From Polytrichum commune (Eukaryota > Streptophyta > Polytrichopsida > Polytrichales > Polytrichaceae): 60,000 bases of DNA. The stretch spans positions 31,841,666-31,901,665 of the forward strand of contig OX485807.1 of the NCBI GenBank assembly GCA_950295325.1. Reading direction: 5' to 3'. The notes under the pieces are model-generated. The model was not told where the DNA came from. It did not search any database and was given only the letters and a program-made list of their open reading frames with translations. A program made the translations under genes and the position numbers. Shown one piece after another: positions 12,159 through 25,262 of this stretch. Numbering within the stretch: the stretch's first letter is position 1; each line of letters starts with the position of its first letter.

Positions 12159-13830
12159 GCTCTCTCTAACAATGCATCAAGCACAAGGACTTCTTATCCG
12201 GTCAAGTTGGAGAAGAGGCAAAGTTGCCACCGTAAGCTATGAAAATTGTTACAGAGTCATGAATGTTTATGCAAATTCATGCAATCTGCTGTTAAACCAT
12301 CAGTTCCTGGCGTTCAAAGAGCTCAACCAATATCACAAGCTCGGTAACCAAAAATGAACCTTCAGAATACACAAACAAAACCCTCTCTCTCCAGCTCGTA
12401 CTTACACCATGCATGAGTACAGAATGCAAACACTAACCCAGCTTTCACGAATTCCAAACGACACGGAAGGTCTTTAGCTTTCTCCGTTTGTCAAGAACTT
12501 CATAAAAGGATTCCACAAACTTCAACCGAGCAGCAACCATTCTCCCAATGATCATTCTCTCTTCCAGAAGTTGTATACGTCTTGAGAGCTCTTTCATATG
12601 CCTTTGGTATGAACAACGCTACCTACATAAACCTAAAACATTTCGTAGCTAAGCAAATACCATCACACACCAGCTCCACCCCGTGATGTGCCAAACTGTA
12701 TCCCTCTCAGTTGTCACACTGGTCAAGGCGGAAAAACACCAAGCTCGATGCTCCGAAGCGCCTACTAAAACATCCCACTCACAAGAATAATAGGCTCATT
12801 TATGGGCAGGAGAATACTTCCGCGGACATAGTACATGAGCTCTTGTTGTGATGGGCTGCCGGAACCTAGGGTCCCATCACACCTTTAAATTCTGTGCAAT
12901 GCCGGAACAACTACATATTAACCCTAAAATCTCCGTAATTATATCGAAGCAATCCTAATACTATAAAATCACGAAAATCGTCGTAACCTGGTGTTTCCTT
13001 CTGGATTTCACAGTCCACACTCAACTTCACCATCAAATTCTAGGAACAAATTGTTAAACCCTATATTCCAGTCATATGTGGACCTCCGTAATTAGCTTGC
13101 TAAACCTATTTTAGAGCAATCTCTTATTCCTGAAAAATCACGAAAATGATCGTATAATCTGGTGTGTTTTCCCTGAATCACACCAAGGTGGACCCATATC
13201 CTTGATGGCACTCAGAACTTACCATTTAGGCAATTACCTACTTAACTTATGTGCATGAACTCACAAAAAGGTGAAGGGAGAAAATGGGCTTTTTGCTGGG
13301 GAGGATGGATGACGTGTAGGGATGACGTGTATGGATGAACTATTCTTGGTAAAACCTGGGGGGAGTACCATTAGGGCACATGTCGGTTTAGGAGTGATGC
13401 CACCATGATGGACTCACTCGGATCGGACCCACTGCACTTCGGAGACCCATTTCTTTTGAAAATAGGGAACCCTAATGTCAGCCTAGTAGGTCATATGGAA
13501 ATTCCAAGCAATTGTTGCATAGTGCCGCTGCCGGAGTCGAGGAGGTTCATGAGCAAGAAGACATGAAGTAAGCAATTGAGGGAAATAATGTTCGTGTCAA
13601 TGTGACGCAATTTGCGTAGTAGAGCAGAATCGTGGCAGCTCATTGGGACAGGCTCGAAGATACCTCGACTGCTGTATCGTTCTCCTTGAGCACAAGCATT
13701 TCTTTGCAATTGGAAGGGTTTTGAAGAATTCAGAGGAGGATTGCGAGGGGCATAAGTTTCTGGTTCTTGGAATAGCTTTCTAGGAGATTTTTGGAGCCTT
13801 GGGATTTTTGGGCTTGCATTTTTCTTTTAA
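12159..13830. promoter_or_regulatory. Shared upstream region of divergent CLS and COQ3
   Basis: This 1.67-kb gap separates the start codons of two head-to-head mitochondrial genes, so it must hold both promoters and 5' leaders. A diverged direct repeat lies at about 12930-12990 and 13085-13165; both units contain CTCCGTAATTA, AGCAATC and AATCACGAAAAT. Two GATGACGTGTA copies occur at about 13308-13330; TGACGT is the core of a plant bZIP site, but no binding is shown. Short minus-strand open frames near 13.5-13.7 kb look like chance. Confidence 0.5.
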
Positions 13831-16800
13831 ATGGGGTTAAGACACCTTTACAAGATCGTCTTTCCTCACGCTAAACGGATTAGCAATCAGAGGATTCCCA
13901 TCGTTCTTGCTCGATTGTCATCAACAACCCCAAGGTTGACGCAATGCAGGAGACAATTCTCATCTGCCCAAGAGCTCAACTGCGAGACGAAAGCCGCCAA
14001 GATGATGCGAGACTCTCAAACGTGCTCATCATCATCATCATCATCATCAACATTTATAGAGCAAAGTAAGGAAGAATTTCGTCCACCAACTCCTGTGGAA
14101 ATCCCTAAACCTCAAGATTTTGAGACGACTCCGCTTGCATCTCCCATGGAGCTTCCGCAGATCAAAGATCCCGAACAGACATGCACAGCAACGCCGATTG
14201 AGGTGCCTCCAATTGAACAAGAAACTTTTGGAAACAATGCTTCAACATTGCCATCCGGTCAAACGGATGCTGCTTCGGCTACAAGGATTACACACAAGAG
14301 CTCCATCGATGAGAAAGAAACTGCCAAGTTTGCTGCCATCGCTGCCACTTGGTATGTTTTCTCTCATCCTTATTTGAAATTCCTGTACCATCTATCTACA
14401 CTTTGTTGCTCTACTCTTTCACTTAGAGCAAATCCTATGGTCTCTGTAAAACGATTCTCTCATTAAATTGGGATTTCAAAGTGTTTGGGCCAATGCTGCA
14501 CGCTCAGCCCACCCATACAGTCCATATACCTACATATTAAAAATCTCTCATTGGCCATCGATTATTAGAGAGGGAGGGAACCCTCTGAAGTCTTTGGTCG
14601 CTTGACTTTTGAGGATGGGTAGGGTTTAGAAGGTTGTCTCTTTCAATAATCATCGGTGGGCAATTAAGTATTGGACAACATTTGGGAGGGAAGAGTATGC
14701 AGCTTTGGTCCAAATAACTTACAAAGCTGATTATTGTGAGAAACATTTAACAGTGGTTGTTAGAGACGCAGACCACAGCTTTCTCCAGGTTTCTAAGGCT
14801 GTACTCTTCCAATATCAATGTCAGGTTCTCATGTGCTTTCAATATAAAAGGTAGTCTCCTTTTGGCTTGCGCAAAATCAAAGTAGATGTGTAAAGAGAAT
14901 CAAAGTGTGAGTCTGCACAGACAGGATTTGCTGAAGGTTGCTGTTCCAGGTGGGATCACAAGGGACCCTACAAGCCCTTGCACATCATGAATCCAACTCG
15001 TGTTTCCTTCATCCGTTCAGCTCTTTGTAAATACTTCAGGTGAGGAACCTGACTAGCCTAGAATTCTGCATCAGTCCTTGCTTATTATGACAGAAGAAAC
15101 ATCTAAGAGTAATGGACGTAGTTTGCACTCTGATGTACTTTACTTATCTGATGAGTCAGGCCCTCTTGACACTTCAGAGCTCGAACTTGCAATTTTCTGG
15201 AGTTTGACACTTGGAGGTGACAAGCTTTCATCCAAAGCTCAAACTATTAAGAGCTTGAGAGCTTGACCAATATTCAAGCTCTCAATACTTTGAGCAAGTG
15301 TAAAGTGGCCATGCTTAAAGCGAGATATCAAAGAGGCAGTGATACTAAACAAAGAAGCAGTTGTAACAAGCCCAATAATGTTTGAAAGCCCATTGGCTTG
15401 GGGCCCACAAAATGAAAGCTTGAACTTGACATTCCTAAGCTACCTCCATGAGGGAGCTTAGGATTTTGACTGAGAGCTTGTGGTAGTCATTCCACATGGG
15501 ATCCATCAAGCACCATCCATGCATTGTAAGCACGGTTTAAAGGTCAACCTCTCAGGTTGAAAGCTCATGTGTAAAGCGGATTTGAGTGTACAACTATGCG
15601 TAAGAGGCTCTTCGCCAATGAGAAGTCTCATTCTTTGAGCTTCCAACCTCTGTAGTGAAAGGGGGCCTCAGTTCAAGTGAAGGGTATGGCTATTAGAACC
15701 TAGATGTTGAGTTTCTAGTTGATGTATTGATGGTATCAGCTCATTTGTATTTGGGTGCTATTTTTAATGTACAGAAAGGATGCCAATACTGCACGACCAC
15801 TGAATGGCCTACAGATTTTGGACGTTGGATGTGGAGGGGGCCTTGTTTGTGAGGTGAGCCAGAGTATTCTATGTCCCTGTTCTATGTATTCTAAGAAGAG
15901 GGTAAAGTATGGGCATTTCAAGGCAAGAAGACAGTTAATGGGAACTGTAAGGAACAAGTCACCAGATAGCCATGTCTTTTAGACACTCTTGAGGAAGTGA
16001 ATCGGGTCTATTGGGGGTTTCAGATGAATGTTTGGAGACTGAAATTTGATGGGCTTAATGTCTATGCAGCCTCTTGCAAGAATGGGAGGGCAAGTTACAG
16101 GCGTTGATGCAGTAGAGAAAAATATTGGAGTGGCATCCATACATGCAGTAACACATCCTTCCCCTCCTGCTTTTCTCCTTTGGTGACTGTGTGCTAAGTG
16201 AATCATTGTTCTTCCTTTTCTTTGTAAAGGTTGTATAATACAAGGTCCACTGACATCTGAGATGTGATCTTGAATTGATCTGTTCTCCCTTTCTGTGCTT
16301 TTCTGCTAAATATCTCTAGGTTTACTACATGTTGATAAATGAAATTATCTCAAAAATACATAATTATATACCATCTTTGGTTGAAATCAGGCACGAGATC
16401 CTGCGACATCTTCCATAAAGTATATTTGTTCCACAGCTGGTAAGCTCTTACTTTTCTTAGCAACACGTCTTATTGGCTTATTTTCTCTCTAAAGAATTAT
16501 TAGTCCATATTTAGTTCAAAAACTGTCGGGTTAACAGCAAATTCCTCCGTTGTTGAACTTCTTTCTGTATGGCAGTACTATCACCAAATTTTTGAAAGAG
16601 GTTGGGATGTTGCTTGCAGAGCAGTTGGTGCAGGAGAAGCAGAAATTTGATGTTGTTCTTGCTCTTGAGGTGACTCCACAACATCCCCCTGTCCATATAA
16701 AAATAAAACTACTGTTTTCAAAATACGGGGAAAAGAGAACCCACTTGAGAATGTGGAAGAGAGTTTGTGCAAATCATGATGTCATACAAGAATCATGTAC

Positions 16801-18116
16801 AGATTTCATTTATAGCATTAGAGTGCAAGTTAAATCTATCTTCAAAGATTTCACCGTCTGAGTTGAGGTATTAGTCTCCTTCCAATTTTCCAATTGCCTT
16901 CCACCATCACTGTTCAATGGACTCACAGGTTTTCAGATCCAATGTCATTTATTTATGTGAAGCATAGGGTATTCTGATCAGTTGATGTCTATAAGTTGTT
17001 GTGAAGGCCCTCTTAAAGAAACGTTGATCAAGGAACTAAGATATCATATTATCCTTGAGTCTTGATGAGCATTCAAAAGGCAGGCCAAGTCTAATGCCAT
17101 TGCAGTCAAAATATATTAGAATTTTAGAATTCCTAATAAGCATTGCCTGGTTGTGGCAATCCATGGAAACAAAATACCTATATCAAGTTTATATCAATCT
17201 AAAGACCAAAATACAGTGTTCCATTCGGTTGCATGCAGTTGGTGCAATAAAAAGTTGATCAAGATTGATGGTTAAGGATTATAGTGTAATTTGGATTATT
17301 TGAATTGGATCCAGATCATAGAGCATGTAGCCGACCCAGAGGAGTTTTGCAAGTCCCTTGCAGCGTTAGTGAAGAAGGATGGCTTGGTATTTGTATCCAC
17401 TTTAAACAGATCACTCCCCTCATTTGGCCTTGCCATTGTTGCTGCTGAATATATACTTGGCTGGGTAAGTTCATTATTTCTACACATGCTAATCATAGCC
17501 TGTCAATTTCACAAGCAAATTTCATTTGTCTCTTGCTATGATGTTAAAGTAAATACGTATCAGAAAAGTCTTGAACTTTGTGGTGAACTATGTTCCCAGT
17601 GTTCTTTACAATTAAAATATTAAAACATGTGAATTCTTTTGTGCTGCCCCCTGGCGATTGGATGTTTATTTGTTTAAGTATGGATTAGTTGGCATTCTCT
17701 AGTCATGAAAACTAACTGTGGCTTTCTGGAAATATAGTTACCACAAGGGACTCATGAGTGGTCTAAATTTTTAACTCCACAAGAGTTATCTGTACATATG
17801 GAGAAGGCCTCTATTTCGGTAAGCTTCTTCGTCATGTCACCTGACCAGAAGTCTTGCATGTTTGTTCATGCAATATACCTGGTTTATTGATTCTGTGTTG
17901 GTACTCACATCTACACTTTTAATTTTTTACCCTGTGATTATCTTACAAGGTTCTGGAAATTTAGTACAAAATCTAATTTGCCCATGTGATTGATACCAGG
18001 TGGAGGAGGTTACTGGAATGGTCTACAACCCCCTCACACAGAAGTGGTCATTGTCACCAAGAAACACTAGTGTCAACTATATTGCATATGGAGTAAACCG
18101 AAGTGGTTCAGTTTGA
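13831..18116 (+). CDS. COQ3: COQ3 ubiquinone O-methyltransferase (9 exons)
   Basis: Exons are 13831-14351, 14950-15039, 15775-15853, 16070-16147, 16391-16439, 16620-16669, 17315-17464, 17738-17818 and 18000-18116. All introns are GT-AG; the spliced frame is 1215 nt, giving 404 residues. COQ3 carries out the SAM-dependent O-methylation steps of ubiquinone synthesis at the matrix face of the inner mitochondrial membrane. The SAM-binding motif [12 protein letters not shown], is at 218-228. It is followed by [10 protein letters not shown] (239 onward), [20 protein letters not shown] (about 281-300) and the C-terminal NYIAYGV. ELAKF/WWD-type sequence crosses exons 1-2 as [20 protein letters not shown]. 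The first 60 residues are Arg/Ser-rich and lack acidic residues, as expected of a mitochondrial presequence. A long Ser/Pro/Glu-rich linker with a TCA-repeat polyserine (about 14024-14048) precedes the enzyme domain and is poorly conserved. An in-frame TAA directly precedes the ATG and fixes the start. Confidence 0.96.
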
Positions 18117-19378
18117 GCTAGGTTTACAAACTGTATCAATTGCTGTACTCTTGACAATTCCACTTAAGAATTGCTATACCCCAATTTTGCAAAAGTACCA
18201 CATTTTCAGCCTCCAAATGCATGGCTATTAGTTGGTGCTCACTCTCTTTTGAGCACTATCTGCTTCTTCCAGAGTTAAGTACTTCAATGAAAGTGATCAG
18301 AACGAATGAGTGGTTTCAAAACATTTTCCTTGGGCTAGTACCTAGACTAGTTTTGTTATATGTCCTGACATTGTAATGAAAGATATATATTGAAATGTTC
18401 ACTTGCAGAGATGAAGCAGATTTTTCACAGTAATTGGTAAGCAAGTACTGTCAACCCTCAATATAGTACTGTTGAACAATACTATATTTTGTAAGTCTAA
18501 CGCCCTTGGAAAGTGATTTGCATCAGAATAATTTCATTTGTGTCGTGACCAGAATTTTTTTTTTCCTTTCACTTTTACCCTAGAGACGAAGTAACTAATT
18601 TATGGAATGCTAAGGACGTGTTGGAGCCTGTGTGGACATATATTTCAGTATAATATTATGTGAATAAGATGGAGGGGGTGATTACATTTGGCGCTATATT
18701 TACATGTGAGCACATCACTATACATGCGATAAAACATTAAATGGCTGAGATAAATTTAAGTAAGTGCAAAACAAAACATTATTCAAGGGAATTATTTCAT
18801 GAAGAAAATGCAACATGAAGTATGCAAAATTGAAGTCACTATACATTTTTCACACAAAAAAGAGAGGAAAACACTTCTTCATTCATACCTAATAGGCATA
18901 CAATGCCATTCAGCCATGTAAATTGGTGTAAATCAGCTTTAGAGTCAATAAGTTGCTTCTATTCTGAAATTTGAATGCTCCAAGAAGTGTGAAAAACCCC
19001 CTAAATAAGTTTGCATTTTAAATCCTTCTATGTGAATCAAACACCCAATGCATATCTACCCTGCTTTGGTTCGCAAGCTCTCCAATCCAAAACAACTTCT
19101 TTACAAGGAAATGAAGTCAAAGTGTAATGTTTTTGTGTGAACATAGTTGTAACAGGAGGCAAGTGTTCAGTTAATCAATTGCGGAGTTTGTTCTTAAAAA
19201 AATAAACATTGGAGGATGTTCTTTCATCCTTTACGCTCCCAAGAACTTGCGTGGTGTGAAGCAAAAAAATTAAAATTAAAAAAATCAACAAAGGGCCATC
19301 AGTCATATAACCAACAAGAAATGAATCTCAAAAAACACTTAAAATGATTCAAAATTAAAATCAAACCAACCAAAATTA
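18117..19378. other. Intergenic, 3' side of COQ3
   Basis: AT-rich sequence that must include the COQ3 3' untranslated region. I see no coding signal, repeat or RNA gene. Confidence 0.5.
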
Positions 19379-21500
19379 CACTTGAATCACTGCAATTTTT
19401 GCACGCTCGAAGAACTCATGAAACATCCCCCTCAACGGACTAGGTTTTGCAAAGTTACGCCAAACCTTAGTTATGGGCTGAACATTCAAGTCCAATGCAT
19501 GCATTGCATGCTCGGAATTGTTCACCATGGCCACTGTGAACCAATACAATGGCATTCGGGCTAGTCTCATACACTAGTGGAGTGCTAGAAATATTTTTGT
19601 GATGACAAATTGTGGCTTTCAAAGTGTTCATGTGACATGTTGGCTTGTCCTCATGCCCATGCTCATTTTAGAATTGAGGAAATACAATTGAGAGCGCATC
19701 CATTATATTGCTTAGTGAAAACCTACTTTGCAATTCCATTATCATCAGTGCCTTTGCATCTGCAAGCTATAACCAATACATCAAACCCACAATATAGAAA
19801 CATATAAAAAATACCAAGATTCAACAAACATCATTATCAAATGCATTGATTTTTTTTTTTAAATATAAAATGTTAGAGAAACGCACCTATAACCTTAAGC
19901 CTTCACCTCTGAAATAGTGATGACAAGTAATTCTTTTGTTACGAAGGTCCTCATGGAAGTTTGAGGATCAATGCAAATAGCACTAAGGTGTGAGCCTACT
20001 GAAGTGGACAGATGGGCCTCAAAGACTAAGTGCTCTACACAATCATTAGCATCTGGATGCCACCTCAAGTGAATTCTTTCATATGAGAGCTCACAACTAC
20101 GAATCAAGCATGCAAATGCATCACAACCAAATGCTTTCTTAGAGCAATACAAGTCATGCATATCTTGTATGCATAGATTCAAAGCCTTTATGAAATCATA
20201 TACATATAGTGAGGGTGATTGTGCAAAGACAGCCTAAGCCTTGATGGCCTTAAGAAAGGGCACCACCGCAGCCAATGTCAACAAGCATTTGATGTCAGCC
20301 ATGAGTTTATAATTTACTTTGGTAGTTGGGATTGCGGGTTTCACAAGATGATCCAACTACATCTTCACCAAAAGAGTGTAGTACTCGGACAAGACATGCT
20401 TCAATGGACTTAACATATTGTTTTACCTAGTTTTCCCATTTTGAAGTATCTTCCTACCCTTTGTCTCAAGCAATTATGCAAGCTTTTGGAGCTCCAAATG
20501 ATTTTTTAAAGACTTATTGAAATACATGTGTATGGCTATTAAATGGGTTTCTATCCCCAGGGGCTAGACCCTTCACAAGAAGCCGAAATGACATGTCTGT
20601 GTCGACATGAAATTAAACCCCCTATATACACAAAAGTCATAGCGGAAAACAAATGTATACATACTAGCAGTAGGTTAGAAAATGGACTCAAGCATTTATA
20701 CAAGCTTTCCAATTTAATGTGAAAATGCTTCCACTACATATACAAAATATAAATCATGAAAAACTAAGCCTTTGTTACATACATAATCCACTTTCAATTT
20801 TCGATGAGAAAGTAAACATTTTTGAACTCATTAATTACATCAAACAAACAAAGACAAAAGCATAATAACTAAGCCACAATCCGGACTCCGGAGAGCAAAA
20901 CTCAAGGGAGCCGATGAGCATTCAAGAGCCTTTTATTTGAAAAAACCTTGAACTCAATATAACCCTAACAAGAATGAACAAGATAAGTCAATGGGAACTA
21001 TTATCATATGACAACAATGGATGAAAACATAAATTGAGTGAATTAGCACAACTATTGTTAATTTTTTCTCTAAACCTTATGGCCCTCTTTTGTGCATCTA
21101 CCTTCACTTCAAAATTCTCGTATAGCCTTTTTAAATGTACACACTAGAGAAGGACAATACCCCTCCTTTATGTATATTATGTATGCTAATACGTAATACC
21201 TCTTTCTACACTCACATTAGTTCGTACATGGCATGAAGAGTCCATCCCCAGGTTTCTATCCTACTCACCATCTCTGAATTTGATAGGCATTGCATTGCAA
21301 GGTTGCTTCAATGCACCATACATTGCATGTCTTGCATGTGTGGCGCATGACAAACTTGCAACTTATTAGTAACGATCTTCCTCTTGCCTTGTAGAGCCGA
21401 AGCACCACTTGCCCCAAATGCCATGCACCGATCTCTAATTTGGTGGGGGGTCAACCCACCTTGGTTAGCAATAGCACCGAGAATCATCCTAGTACCACAT
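19379..21500 (-). pseudogene. Decayed hAT-superfamily transposase (ZNF862/DUF4371 type)
   Basis: Reading the minus strand from 21500 downward, sequence typical of plant ZNF862-like hAT transposases appears in the expected order. First is GGLTPHQIRDRCMAFGASG (about 21.38-21.45 kb), then HAPHMQDMQCMVH, a stop, SNLAMQCLSNSEMVSRIE (about 21.25-21.34 kb). NYKLMADIKCLLTLAAVVPF (about 20.23-20.32 kb) follows, then SYERIHLRWHPDAND and CVEHLVFEAH (about 20.0-20.1 kb), and finally ITKVWRNFAKPSPL and ERAKIAVIQV (about 19.38-19.48 kb). The intact family has FGADG where this copy has FGASG, so a probable catalytic Asp of the RNase-H fold is lost. Several in-frame stops and missing segments make it non-functional. 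I found no terminal repeats that would bound the element. Confidence 0.85.
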
Positions 21501-21799
21501 CTAGATGTTCATGTTGGTAGGGTCGTTGGGGGACTCTCGTATGGCACCGATTGTATTCTTGTTGTTAGCTTGGACTTGATGTCGTTGTGAACTCTTCAAG
21601 CTTTGGTTTTCTTCTCTTGGCATTGTGGGGGTTGCAATCCTTCTCCGGTCTTGGGCGTATGGTTCGGTTGGGGGCGTGTTCTCCACTAGGTGGACGATTT
21701 CATGCGGTTTGTCGGCTTGGAGTTGATTACCGGGATGATACTCATGTGAGGTAGAGAATTGTAGAGAGCTTCTCATGTGTACCGGGGAGATGATCTCGA

Positions 21800-24330
21800 G
21801 TTCCATGTCAAAAACTTCATCAATTGGTTTGGGGATGGTTGCTTAGGGTGGCTACTTTCTTCGTGACACTTGGTTTTTCTTTGTTGGTTGTTGGACTCAG
21901 CTTGCCATCTAGTCCAGCCATGCTTCCCTGGTCATGTAGATGTCACTTCCAATTCATGTTGGATTTTCTCCCTCTTGTGTTTTTGCTAACTCTTTCTTGG
22001 ATGCGTTGTTCGTAGCATTTACTTACATTTCCTTTGACATTGGTGGCCATGCTTGTGGGCTATTGTTGTTTCAAGCCTTTGTGTTGGCACTTATGGTATG
22101 AGGTGATGGTGGAGTTGCCAAGGGGTTGGTTGCCCTGATGGTGCAAGAACAGTGCACGTATGAGTCTGTGAGCAAGATTCAGGAGTTGCTTCCTGGAGTT
22201 ATGTGGTAGCAAAGGTGAAAGTGAGAGTGAAACATACTAGAGAGTATCCCTGGTGTTGTTGATGCGACAAATGTTGTTTGGGGTTGAGTTTGTTCAGAGG
22301 GGCAATGTTGAAGTGAGTTGGTCTTTGGCGTTACTTTGTGGTAGTGTGCTACAAATTGGGTTCACCCTAATATGCCGCCAATGTTGGATGGTCCTACAAT
22401 GGGAGGATTGCCAAGTAGAAGCATCCACGTCCCAATGGATTCGTAGGCTTCAAATTGTTGAATTGTTGAATTGGCAAGTTTTTTTCTGGGATTGACAAGT
22501 GGTTGTGCGGTTTGTGGAGTTGTCTGTGAATGCAAGCACAGATTGCATGTGAGAGTATGTTCAAATTTTGAGAACCTCAATTGGTGTAGTAGGAGTAGCA
22601 AATGAGGGTGTAAGGATTGGACTTACTAGAAGTTTAATGTGGGTGTTTGGGTAGGGAGTTGGTGGTTGGATGATGTTGTGTTGGATGGTGACTCTACTAG
22701 TGTGGATATTGCAGCAAGAGCTCATATGGCATTGAACTTGTGCTTTGGGTGTGCTTTCACTCGGCCTCTAGTGTTTGGATTTGATGACTTGCATTGCCAT
22801 AGGTGGAATTGGTTTTCGAGGGCATGCCCTTGGTGTAGATTGGACGGGCCTAAGGTTGTCTAGGAAGTGACATTGGTGAATTGTGTTGCTTTTGGTGTGT
22901 GTCTATGCGGCTTTAGGCATGCATGTATGTTGTTTCTGTTGTTGTTGTGGCTTGTTGACACTAGTAGAAAACTATGCCCAAAAGAACCGCAACAGATTCC
23001 GGCTACGGTTCTTTTTGGCATAATTTTCTACTAGTGTGAGTGTGGACTTAAGTATTGATGTGTGCTTGCAGGGTTGCGAGGGTGAGGCGAGCCGAGCCTA
23101 CTGCTTAGTTGCACATGCAGGTTGCATTATGTGGGTGTGCACGGATGCAAAGGTTGTCATGAGTTGGCGAGTGAAGTGGGTGGGTCTATTTGGTTGTCTG
23201 GGGTTGGCAATGTGTGCAAATAACCATTTGGAGGCCCCGTTTGGTTTTGTTCATGGCTAGCGTTTTCAAAGTTTTTTGGTTTGGCTCTGCTGGTGGCCAC
23301 TTGTGTTTCCTTTTTTTGGCGTTGGGAGAGTGGTTGCTTGGTGGTAGGATGGGGTTTGAATGGTGGGTGTGGCGTTCTTGTTTTGGATGTGCAACTTGCA
23401 TATCTTGGTGAGTGGGGGCTTGTTGCTTAGGGTGTAAGGAGCACGTGTTGTGGTGATGGAGGTGGGGCTTTGGTGATGTGAGTTTTTGGTTGTTGGTTAC
23501 AGGTTTGTGGGTTATCGGTGCGTTAGTGTCGGGTGTTGCGCTTGTAGGAGGCCATGTGGCTTCTAGGAGGCATGCCTGAGTGACTTTGTGGGTCGAGTGT
23601 GATTGTTTGTGATGGCATGGGGGCAACCTAATGACTAGGGTTGAGTGGTCACAAGGTGTGGAGGCGAGATCTAGAGGTTGTGTGTGTATGATAAGTGAAT
23701 CTTGGTGGCACAGTGGAAGCGGTAGTGATATATTGTTGATTAGCTTTGGTAGGGAGTTTAGCAGATGTGGCAACATTTAGAAATATTGATGAATGATCTT
23801 GGAGGGATATTGTTGAGATGTGTGTGGTGGTATTGGTGGAACTTGTAGGTCAGTCTTGGTAGTGATATTATTGGTGGCAATATTGATGGTAGTGTGAGGG
23901 TACACTGGTTGTTGTTTCTAAGTAGCAGCAGTATTACCACTATGATCACAAAGTAAAGGATCCTCCATGTTTCTACGTTCATTGTGCGCTTGCAATTTGT
24001 TCTCTGGCCTTACTTGCTTGATGTTCTTTGGCTTCCTGTCCATGCGAACATTGTGGTTGCTCACGCTCTGTCTTAGATTTGTTATGGTGTGGGAGGGAGG
24101 GTTGGTGTTGTCGCGTTGGAGGTGGAGGTAGTGTTTTCAATGTGGTGGTTGGGCACTGGTCTCTACTTCACTGCATGATCCATCTTCTTCATGCGAACAT
24201 TGTAGGGTTGTTGTCTCATGTTACATCCTGTTCTGGCACTGCTTGTGTCTGCTACTGCTCGCATTCAGGTGTTCACTCTTTTTAGGTTGGGTTGGTAGGC
24301 AAGGGTTCGGTGAAGGGTTTCTTCATGTTG
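21800..24330. other. Long G+T-rich block without genes
   Basis: For about 2.5 kb the plus strand is strongly enriched in G and T, with recurring GTTG, GGTG and TTGTGG words, unlike the flanking DNA. No open frame on either strand gives a recognisable protein. The block adjoins the N-terminal side of the hAT transposase relic, so it could be remains of the same insertion, but that is only positional. A CACTA-ended foldback lies inside it. Confidence 0.5.
22959..23036. mobile_element. 78-bp CACTA-ended foldback element
   Basis: The element starts CACTAGTAGAAAA and ends with the exact complement TTTTCTACTAGTG. The arms pair further inward (TATGCCCAAAAGAACCG against CGGTTCTTTTTGGCATA) around a loop of under 20 bases. 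The CACTA terminus is the hallmark of En/Spm-type transposons, so this is a miniature derivative able to form a near-complete hairpin. No 3-bp target duplication is obvious. Confidence 0.75.
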
Positions 24331-25262
24331 TTCCTGCCTGGGCAAGTGCTCTACAGAGCTCCATTGCTCTTGTGTTGAGCCTATTGTGATACCTAGTGAA
24401 GACATAGTTTATGATAGAGAGAACTCTGAACTGTGAGTTTGTTAAATGAAGTTGCCTGGAGAGATTAAAGGTTATACTGTCTATTAGGTAGCTCCGTCCA
24501 GTTTGGATGGTGCTGTATACACCATGTAGGTCAATCAGTGTTTTATTGCTAGATATCCAATACAACAATGGTCTAAAGCCGGTCTGCACCTCCCTCATTA
24601 GTATTGTCCAACTAAACTGATAGAACTCCTGACAAACAAACTGCAGTACATATTTCCATGTGTGGGATCACTAGAGACTGATCAGCCACAAGTTCCATGT
24701 GTACAAATCATTCAGATCACTAAGAGCTGCAGCCTCCACCAAAGAGGTACTTCAACAGAACAATACTGGTGGTACGATTTTAACCAGATGAAAGACTTGA
24801 GCTTATTAATAGTACGAAATAGATAAGCTCCTTAGCACTCCAGTTAGGACATGACCAGGGTATGAAACACATTCCTCCAGTGGAAACAAACTTGACATTG
24901 AATTCTAAATACTCTTCGAAAAGATGTGCAGTGTACAGTATCCAACAAGATCAATAAAACAAGGAAATGGCCGGTCTAAAATGTTACATGAATGTGAGTG
25001 ATACAAAGGTAATGAAGTAACTTCCTCTCCAACCTTCAGCATTATCCAAGGGGACTTGACCAATTCGGACATTTACAAGGACCCCAAATAAGACAATTGC
25101 AATTACAGATTAGGGTTTTTGCTCCACTCCTAGAAAGTCTCATTTACAAAGGATTACAAAACGACTAAGCAGGCAAAGAGGTTATGACTGCCTTTCATAG
25201 CTCTACATTAACTACAGCTGGCACAGCATATGATGATGATGAGAGCAAACCAAAAGTCACCA
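24331..25262. other. Intergenic, 3' side of CCCH gene
   Basis: No independent gene is supported. The part next to 25263 is the likely 3' untranslated region of the CCCH zinc-finger gene. Confidence 0.5.

Noticed and set aside
13491-13709. Minus-strand open frame of 72 codons in the CLS-COQ3 gap
   Set aside because: No motif or splice partner; it overlaps the expected COQ3 leader.
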